The position numbers and the translations under genes were made by a program. Under the pieces are notes generated by a model that was given only the letters and a program-made list of their open reading frames with translations, was not told where the DNA came from and searched no databases. Below are positions 6,683 through 13,587 of a stretch of DNA of 31,484 nt, one piece after another (position 1 is the stretch's first letter; each line of letters begins with the position of its first letter). Origin of the DNA: CAYJXJ01 sp964374095 (GTDB lineage: Bacteria; Elusimicrobiota; Elusimicrobia; UBA1565; UBA9628); NCBI GenBank assembly GCA_964374095.1, contig CAYJXJ010000035.1, positions 1-31,484 of the forward strand. Direction: 5' to 3'.

Positions 6683-7984
6683 ATGAAGGAAAATACCGTG
6701 ACGAACGCGAAACTCACCCTTAGCCTGATCGCCGCTCTCCTCGTGACCGCCCCGTCGGCGCAGGCCAAACGCACCCCGGCCGGCGGTCCGTACCGCCAAT
6801 GGATCGCCAAGGGGGTGCGCAGCCTCGAAGCGGACAACCACGCCCAGGCCGTCGCACATTTCAAGCAGGCCCTGGAGGCCCGCAAGACCTCCGAAGCCTA
6901 TTTCCTCCTGGGCTACGCCCTCTACCAGAAAGGCTTCGCGGGCGGCAGCCCCGAACACGCCGACCGCAACGCCGCGACGGAGGCGATCAACGCCTACGCC
7001 GCGGCCATGGCCCTCGACCCCGATCTCAAGACCGTCAACGCCCCCCATAAGATCCACCACAGCATGGCCCTCTGCTACGAGGCCCTCGGCGCCCAGGACA
7101 AGGCCATCACGGCCTACAAGCACGCCTTCCAATCCGACCCGACCAACCCGATGCTTCCCTTATACGCGGCCCGGCTGCGCTACCGCATGCACGACATGCC
7201 GCGCTCCGCGGCCAACCTCGCGCTCGCCCTGCGCAAGGCCCGCGCCGTCAAGAAGGACAAAGTGATCGCCAAGCTCGTCCGCGCCGATCCCCTCTTCTCG
7301 GGGATGCTGGAAAGCGATCTGCACCGGGACATCGTTTCAGAGTACGACGGCACGCGCGCCGCCAAGGCTGAGGCATCTTCCTTGGCGGCGGGCGAGGCCG
7401 CGCCGGCGTCGGTCGCGCCAACGGCTCCCGCCCTGGACAAGGCCGAGGGGGAGGAGATGCGCGACTCGGTGGGGGAACCTCGCCAAGACCAGCGCCGCCA
7501 GATTCTGGCGGAGGACGAGGGACGGGCCTCGGTGCTCAAGCGGCTGGCCCTGGCCGACGAGGAGTACCGCTTCGCCCGGCACCGCGACGCCATCGACGGC
7601 TACAACGAGACCCTTCGCCTCAATCAGGAAGCGGGGACTCTCAACCCGACCCAGCTTTCGCTGGTCTACGAGCGCATGGGCACGGCCTACAATCGCCTCG
7701 GCCTCTCCGCGCCCGCGGTCCGCGCCCTGCGCTACGCGGTGCAGGAGATGCCCGCCAACGCCTCCGCGCATTATCAGATCTCGCTGGCCTACGCGGTCTC
7801 GGGAAAGTACTCGCAGTCCCTGCGGGCCCTCAACGAGGCCTTCCGCAACGCCCCCTCGGACAGCGAGCTGCGCAAGATGATGCTCCTGGCCAAGACCGAT
7901 TCCGAGCTCGAGCCGATCCGCGACCTCCCGGGCTTCCGCGCCACGATCGTCTCCTACTCCGAGAGACTGCAGGCCCGCCGGTAG
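6683..7984 (+). CDS. Secreted tetratricopeptide-repeat protein
   Basis: A 433-residue protein with a signal peptide (KLTLSLIAALLVTAPSAQA, probable cleavage after AQA at residue 28). TPR-like helix pairs fill both halves: AVAHFKQALEARKTSEAYFLLGYALY and KAITAYKHAFQSDPTNP before residue 180, then YNETLRLNQEAG, LVYERMGTAYNRLG and AHYQISLAYAVSGKYSQSL near the end. An Ala/Pro/Glu-rich linker of about 60 residues separates them. TPRs are protein-binding scaffolds, probably periplasmic here. ATG 6683 fits a leaderless start; GTG 6698 is a real rival because AAGGA ends 7 nt before it and the signal peptide would still be whole. It appears to be a single-gene transcript. Confidence 0.85.
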   Translation: MKENTVTNAKLTLSLIAALLVTAPSAQAKRTPAGGPYRQWIAKGVRSLEADNHAQAVAHFKQALEARKTSEAYFLLGYALYQKGFAGGSPEHADRNAATEAINAYAAAMALDPDLKTVNAPHKIHHSMALCYEALGAQDKAITAYKHAFQSDPTNPMLPLYAARLRYRMHDMPRSAANLALALRKARAVKKDKVIAKLVRADPLFSGMLESDLHRDIVSEYDGTRAAKAEASSLAAGEAAPASVAPTAPALDKAEGEEMRDSVGEPRQDQRRQILAEDEGRASVLKRLALADEEYRFARHRDAIDGYNETLRLNQEAGTLNPTQLSLVYERMGTAYNRLGLSAPAVRALRYAVQEMPANASAHYQISLAYAVSGKYSQSLRALNEAFRNAPSDSELRKMMLLAKTDSELEPIRDLPGFRATIVSYSERLQARR

Positions 7985-8019
7985 GCGCCGGTCGCCAATT
8001 CCCCCATTTCCCGCCCGGC

Positions 8020-8037
8020 GCCTCCACCGGTGGAGGC
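8020..8037. repeat. 18-bp palindrome (CACCGGTG family, copy 1)
   Basis: GCCTCCACCGGTGGAGGC, perfect, between the TPR stop and the FNR-like gene, about 35 bp upstream of the latter's -10 box. The 16-bp core CCTCCACCGGTGGAGG recurs exactly at 29620-29635. Confidence 0.85.
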
Positions 8038-8048
8038 AGGCCGGCGCG

Positions 8049-8078
8049 TTGCCGCCCGTCGGGACAAAATGATATCCT
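8049..8078 (+). promoter_or_regulatory. Promoter of the FNR-like regulator
   Basis: TTGCCG (8049-8054), 18-bp spacer, TATCCT (8073-8078) with a TG one base upstream of the -10 (extended -10). The leader would be about 25 nt. Confidence 0.55.
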
Positions 8079-8108
8079 CACTGCGACGGGACCTCATTGC
8101 CCCGAGCC

Positions 8109-8813
8109 ATGGCGTTCTCCAAAAAGGAAGCCCCGAACTGCGACTGGTGTCCCTACCAGAAGAACTGTTACTACAGCCTCCTCGGCACCAAGGAGTCCAA
8201 GCGCGCCTGGCGGGAGATGCGCCTGGCCAACCCCTTCAAGTCCGGGGAGACCGTGTTCTACGAAGGGGAGAAGCCGCATGGGCTTTACGTCGTCTGCACG
8301 GGCAAGGTCAAGATCTACAAGTCCAGCCGCACCGGCCAGCAGTTGACCACCCGCATCGAGTTCCCGGGAGACCTCCTGGGACATGTCTCCATGCTCGTCC
8401 AGGAATCCTATTCGGCGACCGCCGAGGCCCTCGAGCCCAGCGTCGTCTCCATGATCGACGAGCGCACCTTCCTCAACTTCCTGGTCAAGTACCCCTACTC
8501 GGCGCTGGCCCTTTTGCGGGCACTGGCCCACGATGTGCGGCGCGGGGAGAACAAGGCCCGGGACATCGCCTTCAAGCCGGCCCGCTCGCGCCTGGCCGAC
8601 ACCCTCCTGCGCATGATGAAGCCCGTCAAGCCCCATCCCGTCGTGGCCGGCATCAAGCGCCGGGACCTCGGTGAGATCGCGGGGCTCACCATCGAGACCA
8701 CGGTCAGGCTCCTCAAGGACTTCGAGGAGCGCGGGCTGGTGCGCAAGAAGGAAAGGGACCTCGTGATCGTCGACGAGGAGCAGCTCAAGAGCCTCGCCGG
8801 CGCCGGCGCCTAA
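8109..8813 (+). CDS. Crp/Fnr-family regulator with FNR-like N-terminal cysteines
   Basis: A 234-residue protein. The N-terminus CDWCPYQKNC gives C11-x2-C14-x5-C20, the same spacing as FNR's three N-terminal [4Fe-4S] ligands. A cyclic-nucleotide-binding-type beta-roll follows (FYEGEKPHGLYVVCTGKVKIYK to TAEALEPSVVSMI), then the dimer helix and a winged HTH with recognition helix LTIETTVRLLKDFEERGLV. At the position of FNR's fourth ligand (Cys122) there is Ser114; the only other cysteine nearby is Cys63. Oxygen or redox sensing through an Fe-S cluster is thus likely but with a changed ligand set. Recognition residues E-x-x-V-R resemble FNR's E-x-x-S-R. An upstream TTG (8097) is possible; ATG 8109 is preferred. 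Confidence 0.87.
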   Translation: MAFSKKEAPNCDWCPYQKNCYYSLLGTKESKRAWREMRLANPFKSGETVFYEGEKPHGLYVVCTGKVKIYKSSRTGQQLTTRIEFPGDLLGHVSMLVQESYSATAEALEPSVVSMIDERTFLNFLVKYPYSALALLRALAHDVRRGENKARDIAFKPARSRLADTLLRMMKPVKPHPVVAGIKRRDLGEIAGLTIETTVRLLKDFEERGLVRKKERDLVIVDEEQLKSLAGAGA

Positions 8814-8819
8814 GGCGCC
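8805..8819. terminator. Small hairpin at converging stop codons
   Basis: GGCGCC-TAA-GGCGCC, the loop being the stop codon of the FNR-like gene, 1 nt from the end of the convergent response regulator. No T-run follows, so its role as a terminator is uncertain. Confidence 0.35.
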
Positions 8820-8820
8820 C

Positions 8821-9222
8821 TTAACCCAGGCCGAGCAGCGGCCCGAGCTCTTCCCAGAGGCGTTCCATCGAGATGGGCTTGGTGAGGAAGGCGGCGGCCC
8901 CGGCCTCCAGCCCCTCGGCCTGGTCGCGCGGGTCGCTGTAGCGGGTCGACGCCGACAGCAGGACCACCGGCACGCCGCGCAGCCCCGCGGAACGCCGCAG
9001 GAGCTTGATCAGGTCGAAGCCATGGACGTCGGGAAGCTGGACGTCGACGATTATCAGGCGGGGGCGGCGGCCGTCCAGGACTCGAAGAGCCTCGGCGCCC
9101 GACCGGGCTCCCTCCACGGAGATGCCCTTGAGGGCCATGGCGTCACAGAAGGTGTCGCGGAAGGAATCGTCGTCCTCCACGATGAAGATTTCGGTCCGGG
9201 TCGCCGTCGCCGAAGTTTGCAT
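8821..9222 (-). CDS. Single-domain response regulator (CheY-like)
   Basis: A 133-residue receiver domain with no output domain. Seen are the acidic pair in IFIVEDDDSFRD, the phospho-acceptor Asp in LIIVDVQLPDVHGFDLI, the Ser of VVLLSAS, and the conserved Lys in AAFLTKPISMERL. It would pass phosphate on or act by protein binding. No kinase is adjacent; the nearest sensor is the truncated one at 1-1099. ATG 9222 is chosen because GGGGAG lies 6 nt upstream. A terminator-like hairpin precedes the Shine-Dalgarno in the leader. Confidence 0.88.
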   Translation of the reverse strand: MQTSATATRTEIFIVEDDDSFRDTFCDAMALKGISVEGARSGAEALRVLDGRRPRLIIVDVQLPDVHGFDLIKLLRRSAGLRGVPVVLLSASTRYSDPRDQAEGLEAGAAAFLTKPISMERLWEELGPLLGLG

Positions 9223-9235
9223 TCCACGCTCCCCT

Positions 9236-9278
9236 AAAAAAAACAATGAGGGGAACCCGGCGCCTCGCCGGATTCCCC
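9236..9278 (-). terminator. Terminator-like hairpin in the response-regulator leader
   Basis: On the minus strand GGGGAATCCGGCG pairs with CGCCGGGTTCCCC (one A-C mismatch, 3-nt loop), then TCATTG and T8 (9243-9236), then the Shine-Dalgarno. It would end transcripts before the gene unless overcome. It has the same layout as the otsA leader. Confidence 0.6.
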
Positions 9279-9329
9279 CTGGTTACGCCCGATGTCGGCC
9301 GGGCGGTGGATGCTCCTTGACCGAAGGAA

Positions 9330-9365
9330 ATGGTTCGACTCCTAAGGATACTGGAGGGGAACCAT
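9330..9365. repeat. Hairpin that would bury a Shine-Dalgarno and ATG
   Basis: ATGGTTC (9330-9336) pairs with GAACCAT (9359-9365), with inner CTCC/GGAG. On plus the GGAGGGG ribosome site and the first two bases of the ATG at 9364 are in the 3' arm. On minus it is part of the response-regulator leader. Confidence 0.55.
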
Positions 9366-9483
9366 GACCCATCTCAAGGATTACAAGGTGAGACAGTATA
9401 ACCCGCCTCCCCTTGGCCGGACAAGAGACTCCTGGCCTATCGCCCTTGGGGCCAAAGGGCCCAGGCTCCTCCGGGGCGGTTGA
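9364..9483 (+). CDS. Candidate 39-aa small protein, unknown
   Basis: It begins MTHLKDYKVRQYNPPP and ends at TGA 9481-9483. GGAGGGG sits 4 nt before the ATG, a strong ribosome site, but both are held in the hairpin at 9330-9365. The peptide is basic and proline-rich, with no known domain. The minus-strand promoter of the response regulator (9424-9395) lies inside it, so it may be chance coding over a regulatory region. Confidence 0.25.
   Translation: MTHLKDYKVRQYNPPPLGRTRDSWPIALGAKGPRLLRGG
9395..9424 (-). promoter_or_regulatory. Promoter of the response regulator
   Basis: Minus strand TTGTCC (9424-9419), 18-bp spacer, TATACT (9400-9395). The predicted leader of about 165 nt contains two hairpins, which leaves room for leader-based control. 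Confidence 0.55.
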
Positions 9484-9493
9484 CCTAGATCAA
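9480..9493. promoter_or_regulatory. FNR-type binding site
   Basis: TTGAC-CTAG-ATCAA differs by one base from the FNR consensus TTGAT-N4-ATCAA. It lies about 80 bp before the Cys-repeat gene and about 670 bp from the FNR-like gene's end. Confidence 0.5.
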
Positions 9494-9552
9494 TGAGTCG
9501 GATCAAGCGAAACGGTTGACCGATCTCATCGGAGGGGGGCGGCGTGGGAAGC

Positions 9553-9558
9553 TACAAT
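9553..9558 (+). promoter_or_regulatory. -10 box (TACAAT) 6 nt before the Cys-repeat ATG
   Basis: TACAAT-GCCCCC-ATG, the same layout and spacing as at 6671. It predicts a leaderless transcript; no good -35 is seen, which would suit an activator-dependent promoter. Confidence 0.45.
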
Positions 9559-9564
9559 GCCCCC

Positions 9565-9852
9565 ATGATCGAATCACTCCTCCTCACCGCGCTTCTGGCG
9601 ACCAGCCCCGCCCCGGCGGTCGACTCCCAATTCCAGCCGTGCGTGTGGCCCAACAAATGCGCCAAGCCCGCGGTTGTGCAGACCGCCCAGTTCCAGCCGT
9701 GCGTGTGGCCCAATAAGTGCGCGAAACCGGCGGCAACCGTCCAACTCGCGCAATTTCAGCCCTGCGTGTGGCCGAATAGGTGTGCGAAGCCCGCCGAACA
9801 GCCGCGGTCCTCGCAGTTCCAGCCCTGCGTGTGGCCAAATAAGTGCGGCTAG
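9565..9852 (+). CDS. Small secreted protein of four QFQPCVWPNKC repeats
   Basis: A 95-residue protein: a hydrophobic N-terminus MIESLLLTALLATSPAPA (probable signal peptide, unusually without a positive charge), then four copies of QFQPCVWPNKCAKPA at residues 22, 42, 63 and 84, spaced 20-21 residues apart by variable Ala/Val/Gln linkers. The last copy ends the protein at NKCG. Each unit has Cys-x5-Cys, so eight cysteines in all; each could close a small disulfide loop or bind a metal or a cofactor. The copies differ mostly at third codon positions while the core is invariant apart from one Lys/Arg swap, suggesting selection on the peptide. I recognise no family. GTG 9544 with GGAGG 8 nt upstream is an alternative start. 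An FNR-type box lies upstream. Confidence 0.7.
   Translation: MIESLLLTALLATSPAPAVDSQFQPCVWPNKCAKPAVVQTAQFQPCVWPNKCAKPAATVQLAQFQPCVWPNRCAKPAEQPRSSQFQPCVWPNKCG
9628..9849 (+). repeat. Four tandem coding repeats (45-bp core, 60-63-bp period)
   Basis: Cores begin at 9628, 9688, 9751 and 9814. Third-position changes (e.g. CCG/CCC, AAC/AAT, AAA/AAG) exceed amino-acid changes within the 12-residue core. Confidence 0.9.
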
Positions 9853-9881
9853 GCTGAAGCTCTACCGACCATAACCACCCA

Positions 9882-9907
9882 GCGGCCCCGGCGCAAGCCG
9901 GGGCCGC
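9882..9907. terminator. Strong hairpin between convergent genes
   Basis: GCGGCCCCGGC and GCCGGGGCCGC form a perfect 11-bp stem with a GCAA (GNRA) tetraloop, lying between the Cys-repeat stop and the upp stop. No T-run, so it may block rather than classically terminate. Confidence 0.6.
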
Positions 9908-9914
9908 TCCCTAT

Positions 9915-10541
9915 TCAGGTCCCGAAAAGACGGTCCCCGGCGTCGCCCAGGCCGGGAACGATGTAGCCCTTGGAGTTGAGGGTGGGATCGACCGCGCCCG
10001 CGTAGATGGGGACATCGGGATGAGTCTCGTGCACCCGGCGCACGCCGGCGCGGGAGGCGATCACGCAGAGGAGGGCGATGTGGCGCCCCCCGTCGGTCTT
10101 GACGATGCGCAGGGCCTCGGAGGAGGAGCCGCCCGTCGCCAGCATGGGGTCGCAGAGCAGGACCAGGGAATCGGCCAGGCCGGGGGGAAGCCGCACGTAG
10201 TAGCGAACGGGGTTCAAGGTTTCCTCGTTGCGGTAGAGGCCGATGTGGCCGACGCGGGCCTCCGGGATCAGGTCATGGAGGTCGGGAAGCATGCCCAGCC
10301 CGGCCCGCAGCACGGCGGCCAGGACGATGGGCTGTTCCACGCGTTGGACCGGGGTACGGCGCAAGGGGGTCGTGACGGCGGCGCGCCGCATCCGGAGCCC
10401 CCGCAAGGCCTCCGTGCCGATGAGGGCCCCGGCCCGGGCCATGGCGCGGCGAAACTCCGGAGGAGCGGTGCGCCGGTCGCGCAGCGCGGCCAGGCTCTCG
10501 GCCACCAGGGGATGATCGACGACGGTCAGTTTTCCGGACAT
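9915..10541 (-). CDS. upp: Uracil phosphoribosyltransferase
   Basis: A 208-residue protein of family length that converts uracil and PRPP to UMP in the cytoplasm. Motifs: LAAVLRAGLGMLPDLHDLIPEARVGHIGLYRNEETL, the PRPP-binding loop LCDPMLATGGSSSEAL, and the C-terminal uracil-binding region YIVPGLGDAGDRLFGT. ATG 10541 is chosen over an upstream start because GAGGAAG lies 5 nt before it. It overlaps the end of deoA by 16 nt, so the uracil released by nucleoside phosphorolysis is recovered by the next gene of the same operon. Confidence 0.95.
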   Translation of the reverse strand: MSGKLTVVDHPLVAESLAALRDRRTAPPEFRRAMARAGALIGTEALRGLRMRRAAVTTPLRRTPVQRVEQPIVLAAVLRAGLGMLPDLHDLIPEARVGHIGLYRNEETLNPVRYYVRLPPGLADSLVLLCDPMLATGGSSSEALRIVKTDGGRHIALLCVIASRAGVRRVHETHPDVPIYAGAVDPTLNSKGYIVPGLGDAGDRLFGT

Positions 10542-11842
10542 AGCGCCTTCCTCACGAGGGGCGATTGGCGCGGGGGGCAAGAGGCGATCCGATAAGCCTC
10601 CAGCAGTTTGGCGCGTCCTTGGCGCAGTCTCCAGGGATCCGAGGCGTAGAGCACGGCGAGGGTCCCGCCGGCCGCGACGCGATCGCCGACCTTGCGCTCG
10701 AGATAGATGCCGGCCCCGTAGTCCAACCTATCGTCCATGCGGCTGCGTCCGGCCCCCAACATGACGGCGGCATCGCCTACTTTGCGGGCTTCCAATGCCG
10801 TCACAAATCCCGAGCGCGCAGCCGCCAGGCGACACGACCCCGAGGCCCGCGGCAATCTGCCCGGATCGTCGATCACCCGGACGTCCCCGCCTTGGGCCTT
10901 GACGACGGCCCGGAAGGCGGCCAGCCCGCTTCCATCCCGAATCAATCCCGACATCCTCGCCGCGCCTTCCTCCGCGCTCCGGGTGAGGCCCCCCAGGCGG
11001 AGCATCCAGCCTCCGAGGGCGAGCAAGACTTCCCGGTAGTCCGATGTCGGGTACTCGCCCTGCAGAATCTCCACGGCCTGGCGCACCTCGCAGGCATTGC
11101 CGACCCAGCGCCCGAGCGGCTGCTCCATGGAGGTCAAGAGGGCCGCGGCCTTAAGGCCCAGGCGCTTGGCGGTGCCGACCAAGGCCCGGGCCAGCTCCCG
11201 GGCCTTTCCCGGGTCCTGGAAGAAGGCTCCCGAACCGAACTTGACGTCGAGGACGAGGGCATCGAGGTCCTCGGAGAGCTTCTTCGAGAGAATGCTGGAG
11301 ACGACCAGCGGCGGGGACTCGACGGTGGCGCTGGCGTCGCGCAGATGATACAGCCGCCGATCCGCGGGGGCCAGGTCCTTGGTCTGCCCGAACAGACAGG
11401 CCCCCAGGCGGGCGAGCTGCGAGCGAATCCTCCGAACCGGAAGGCCGACCTTCATCCCGGGGATCGACTCGAGTTTGTCGAGCGTGCCTCCGGTGTGGCC
11501 CAGGCCGCGCCCCGACATCATGGGCACGGCCAGCCCCGCGGCCGCGGCCAGGGGCGCGAGCGCGATCGAAATCCCGTCGCCCACGCCGCCGGTGGAGTGC
11601 TTGTCGACCTTCGGGCGCCGGATCGACCCCAGGCCCAAGCGCCGCCCGGAGCCCGCCATGGCCCGTGTGAGGGCCACGGTCTCCGCCTCGCTCATTCCCC
11701 GGCAGCATACGGCCATGAGCCATGCCGAGAGCTGATAATCGGGTATGCCGCCATCGGCCGCCGAGCGCACCAGAAAGGCGATCTCCTCGGGCGAGTGGGC
11801 CAGCCCGTCGCGCTTTCGGGCGATGAGGTCGAGGACCCTCAC
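10526..11842 (-). CDS. deoA: Thymidine / pyrimidine-nucleoside phosphorylase
   Basis: A 438-residue cytoplasmic enzyme that splits pyrimidine nucleosides with phosphate. Motifs: KVDKHSTGGVGDGISIALAP (phosphate site), the family signature SGRGLGHTGGTLDKLESIPG, then KLSEDLDALVLDVKFGSGAF and a C-terminal domain ending in GAGIYLERKVGDRV. The Lys/Arg/Ser substrate residues lie in the expected segments; thymidine versus uridine preference cannot be read. The GTG start overlaps the upstream stop (GTGA), so it is coupled to the purine nucleoside phosphorylase. Confidence 0.95.
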   Translation of the reverse strand: MRVLDLIARKRDGLAHSPEEIAFLVRSAADGGIPDYQLSAWLMAVCCRGMSEAETVALTRAMAGSGRRLGLGSIRRPKVDKHSTGGVGDGISIALAPLAAAAGLAVPMMSGRGLGHTGGTLDKLESIPGMKVGLPVRRIRSQLARLGACLFGQTKDLAPADRRLYHLRDASATVESPPLVVSSILSKKLSEDLDALVLDVKFGSGAFFQDPGKARELARALVGTAKRLGLKAAALLTSMEQPLGRWVGNACEVRQAVEILQGEYPTSDYREVLLALGGWMLRLGGLTRSAEEGAARMSGLIRDGSGLAAFRAVVKAQGGDVRVIDDPGRLPRASGSCRLAAARSGFVTALEARKVGDAAVMLGAGRSRMDDRLDYGAGIYLERKVGDRVAAGGTLAVLYASDPWRLRQGRAKLLEAYRIASCPPRQSPLVRKALCPEN

Positions 11843-12678
11843 GGGGCCGGAATTTGCCCGATGAGGTCGTTGAGGACGGTCTTGAGGCTTGAGGAAATCT
11901 GCTCGCCCAGGGCCAGGACCTCGGGATGGCTGAGGGCCGCGCCCGGCATCCCGGAGGCCATGTTGGCCGTCCAGGTCAGGGCCAAGACTTTCACTCCCAT
12001 TTGGCGGGCCACGATGACCTCGGGGACGACCGACATCCCCACCACGTCGCCCCCGAGTATGCGGAAAGCCCGAATCTCGGCCGGGGTTTCGTAGGAAGGG
12101 CCGCCCACGGCCACATAAATTCCTTCGCGGGCGGGGACCTTGTTCTTGCGGCAGACCCGGAGCGCGAGTTTGCGCAGTTCGGGGTCGTACGCCGTGGTCA
12201 AATCCGGGAACATCTCCCCGAACTCTTCCTCATGGAAGGCGCGCAATGGGTTGCGGCCCATGAAATTGAGGTGGTCCTTGACCACGGTGAAGCCGCCGGG
12301 ACGGATTTCCGGGCGCATGGAACCCACCGCGGCCGTGATGATGAGGGTCTTGAGACCCAGATTCTCCATCACCAGCACCGGCAGGGCGATGGACTCCATC
12401 GTGTGGCCCTCGTCATAATGGAAGCGGCCCTGCATGACGGCCACGCGCAGGCCGCCGCGGCGGCCCATGATGAGCTTGCCGACATGGCCGGCCACCGTGG
12501 TCTTGGGAAATCCGGGGATATCGCCGTACCGGATGGTCTCCGCGCCCTCGAGGGTGGGCACGGCCTGGGAGAGGCCGCTGCCGAGTATCAGGCCCACGTC
12601 GCAGCGCGCCGCGTGGGCGCGCGAGCCGATGAAGGAACTGGCCTTGCGGATCGACCCGACGTAAGTTTCGATCTTCAA
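11839..12678 (-). CDS. Purine nucleoside phosphorylase
   Basis: A 279-residue protein of the trimeric PNP/MTAP family. It reads GLILGSGLSQAV (phosphate loop), GRFHYDEGHTMESIALPVLVMENLG, TAAVGSMRPEIRPGGFTVVKDHLNFMGRNPL, and VGGPSYETPAEIRAFRILGGDVVGMSVVPE. It cleaves inosine/guanosine, releasing base and ribose-1-phosphate. No ATG is available at the right place; TTG 12678 is chosen because family similarity begins there and a TAGACT -10 box lies 8 nt upstream, implying a leaderless start. The frame stays open upstream, antisense to transketolase; that part is not coding. First gene of the PNP-deoA-upp salvage operon. Confidence 0.9.
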   Translation of the reverse strand: MKIETYVGSIRKASSFIGSRAHAARCDVGLILGSGLSQAVPTLEGAETIRYGDIPGFPKTTVAGHVGKLIMGRRGGLRVAVMQGRFHYDEGHTMESIALPVLVMENLGLKTLIITAAVGSMRPEIRPGGFTVVKDHLNFMGRNPLRAFHEEEFGEMFPDLTTAYDPELRKLALRVCRKNKVPAREGIYVAVGGPSYETPAEIRAFRILGGDVVGMSVVPEVIVARQMGVKVLALTWTANMASGMPGAALSHPEVLALGEQISSSLKTVLNDLIGQIPAP

Positions 12679-12686
12679 CGCGCCAA

Positions 12687-12692
12687 AGTCTA
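12687..12692 (-). promoter_or_regulatory. -10 box of the nucleoside salvage operon
   Basis: Minus strand TAGACT, 8 nt before the TTG start of PNP; weak -35. It shares the 78-bp divergent region with the transketolase promoter. Confidence 0.4.
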
Positions 12693-12716
12693 GCAAATTC
12701 CACCGGCGCCAGGTTA

Positions 12717-12745
12717 TTGCAGCGCGGCCCCGACATTTATAGAAT
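12717..12745 (+). promoter_or_regulatory. Promoter of split transketolase
   Basis: TTGCAG (12717-12722), 17-bp spacer, TAGAAT (12740-12745), 11 nt before the ATG. The predicted leader is about 5 nt, with no Shine-Dalgarno. Confidence 0.6.
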
Positions 12746-12756
12746 GTGCCGAAACC

Positions 12757-13587
12757 ATGCCCGCCGCCCCGGCCGCCGCGGACCTCAAGTCCCTCACCAA
12801 AGACCTGCGCGTTGACATCATCCGGATGATCGAGGCCGCCGGATCGGGCCACCCGGGCGGATCGTTGTCGATCATCGACATCCTCACGGTCCTCTACACC
12901 AAGTTCCTGCGGCACGACCCCGCCCGTCCGGATTGGCCCGAGCGCGACCGCGTCGTCCTCTCCAAGGGCCACGCCTGCCCCGCGCTCTACGCGATCATGG
13001 CCCATTGCGGCTATTTCCCCAAGGAGAGCCTCCCGACCCTGAGAAAGCTGGGAAGCCCGCTGCAGGGGCACCCGGACCGGATGCGGCTGCCGGGCATCGA
13101 GGCCTCCACGGGCTCGCTGGGCCAAGGCCTCTCCATCGGCATCGGCATGGCGCTGGCCGCCAAGCTCGACCGCAAGGACTGGCGGGTCTACGCGGTCCTG
13201 GGCGACGGGGAGATGCAGGAGGGCCAGGTCTGGGAGGCGCTCATGTCGGCCCCCAAGTTCGGCCTCGACAACCTGATCGCGATCGTCGATTGCAACGGCG
13301 GACAGATCGACGGCCCGGTGGACAAGATCATGCCCCTGGAACCGCTGGCCGGGAAGATTCAGAGCTTCAACTGGGACACCCAGGTCATCGACGGGCACGA
13401 GCTCGACGCGATCGAAGGCGCCCTGGCGGCGGCCCGCAAGGCCGGCGGCCGGCCGCACGCGATCCTCGCCAAGACCGTGAAGGGCAAAGGGGTTTCTTTC
13501 ATGGAGCACGTCATCGACTGGCACGGCAAGGCCCCTAAGAAAGACGAGGCCGACAAGGCCGTCGCGGAGCTCCGTAGCCGTGGCTAA
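12757..13587 (+). CDS. Transketolase, N-terminal subunit
   Basis: A 276-residue protein covering the thiamine-diphosphate-binding half of transketolase. It shows IEAAGSGHPGGSLSIIDIL, the conserved LSKGHACPALYAIMA, TGSLGQGLSIGIGMALAAKLD, and the ThDP motif GDGEMQEGQVWEAL ending at DCNG. Two-gene transketolases are common in archaea, Firmicutes and many candidate phyla. It moves two-carbon ketol units between sugar phosphates; rpe at 19573 is another pentose-phosphate step in the window. Start ATG 12757, nearly leaderless. Its end overlaps the C-terminal subunit gene by 8 nt. Confidence 0.95.
   Translation: MPAAPAAADLKSLTKDLRVDIIRMIEAAGSGHPGGSLSIIDILTVLYTKFLRHDPARPDWPERDRVVLSKGHACPALYAIMAHCGYFPKESLPTLRKLGSPLQGHPDRMRLPGIEASTGSLGQGLSIGIGMALAAKLDRKDWRVYAVLGDGEMQEGQVWEALMSAPKFGLDNLIAIVDCNGGQIDGPVDKIMPLEPLAGKIQSFNWDTQVIDGHELDAIEGALAAARKAGGRPHAILAKTVKGKGVSFMEHVIDWHGKAPKKDEADKAVAELRSRG

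Noticed and set aside
9628..9849. CRISPR-like array
   Set aside because: The repeats are in frame, protein-coding and diverge at third positions; spacers are short coding linkers and no cas gene is present.
9565..9852. RiPP biosynthetic cluster around the Cys-repeat peptide
   Set aside because: No radical SAM, LanM, YcaO, protease or exporter gene is adjacent; the multi-core precursor idea stays only as a possibility.
10565..12094. 509-codon open frame on plus
   Set aside because: Antisense to deoA and the purine nucleoside phosphorylase, which have full family motifs. Long shadow frames are expected at this GC content.
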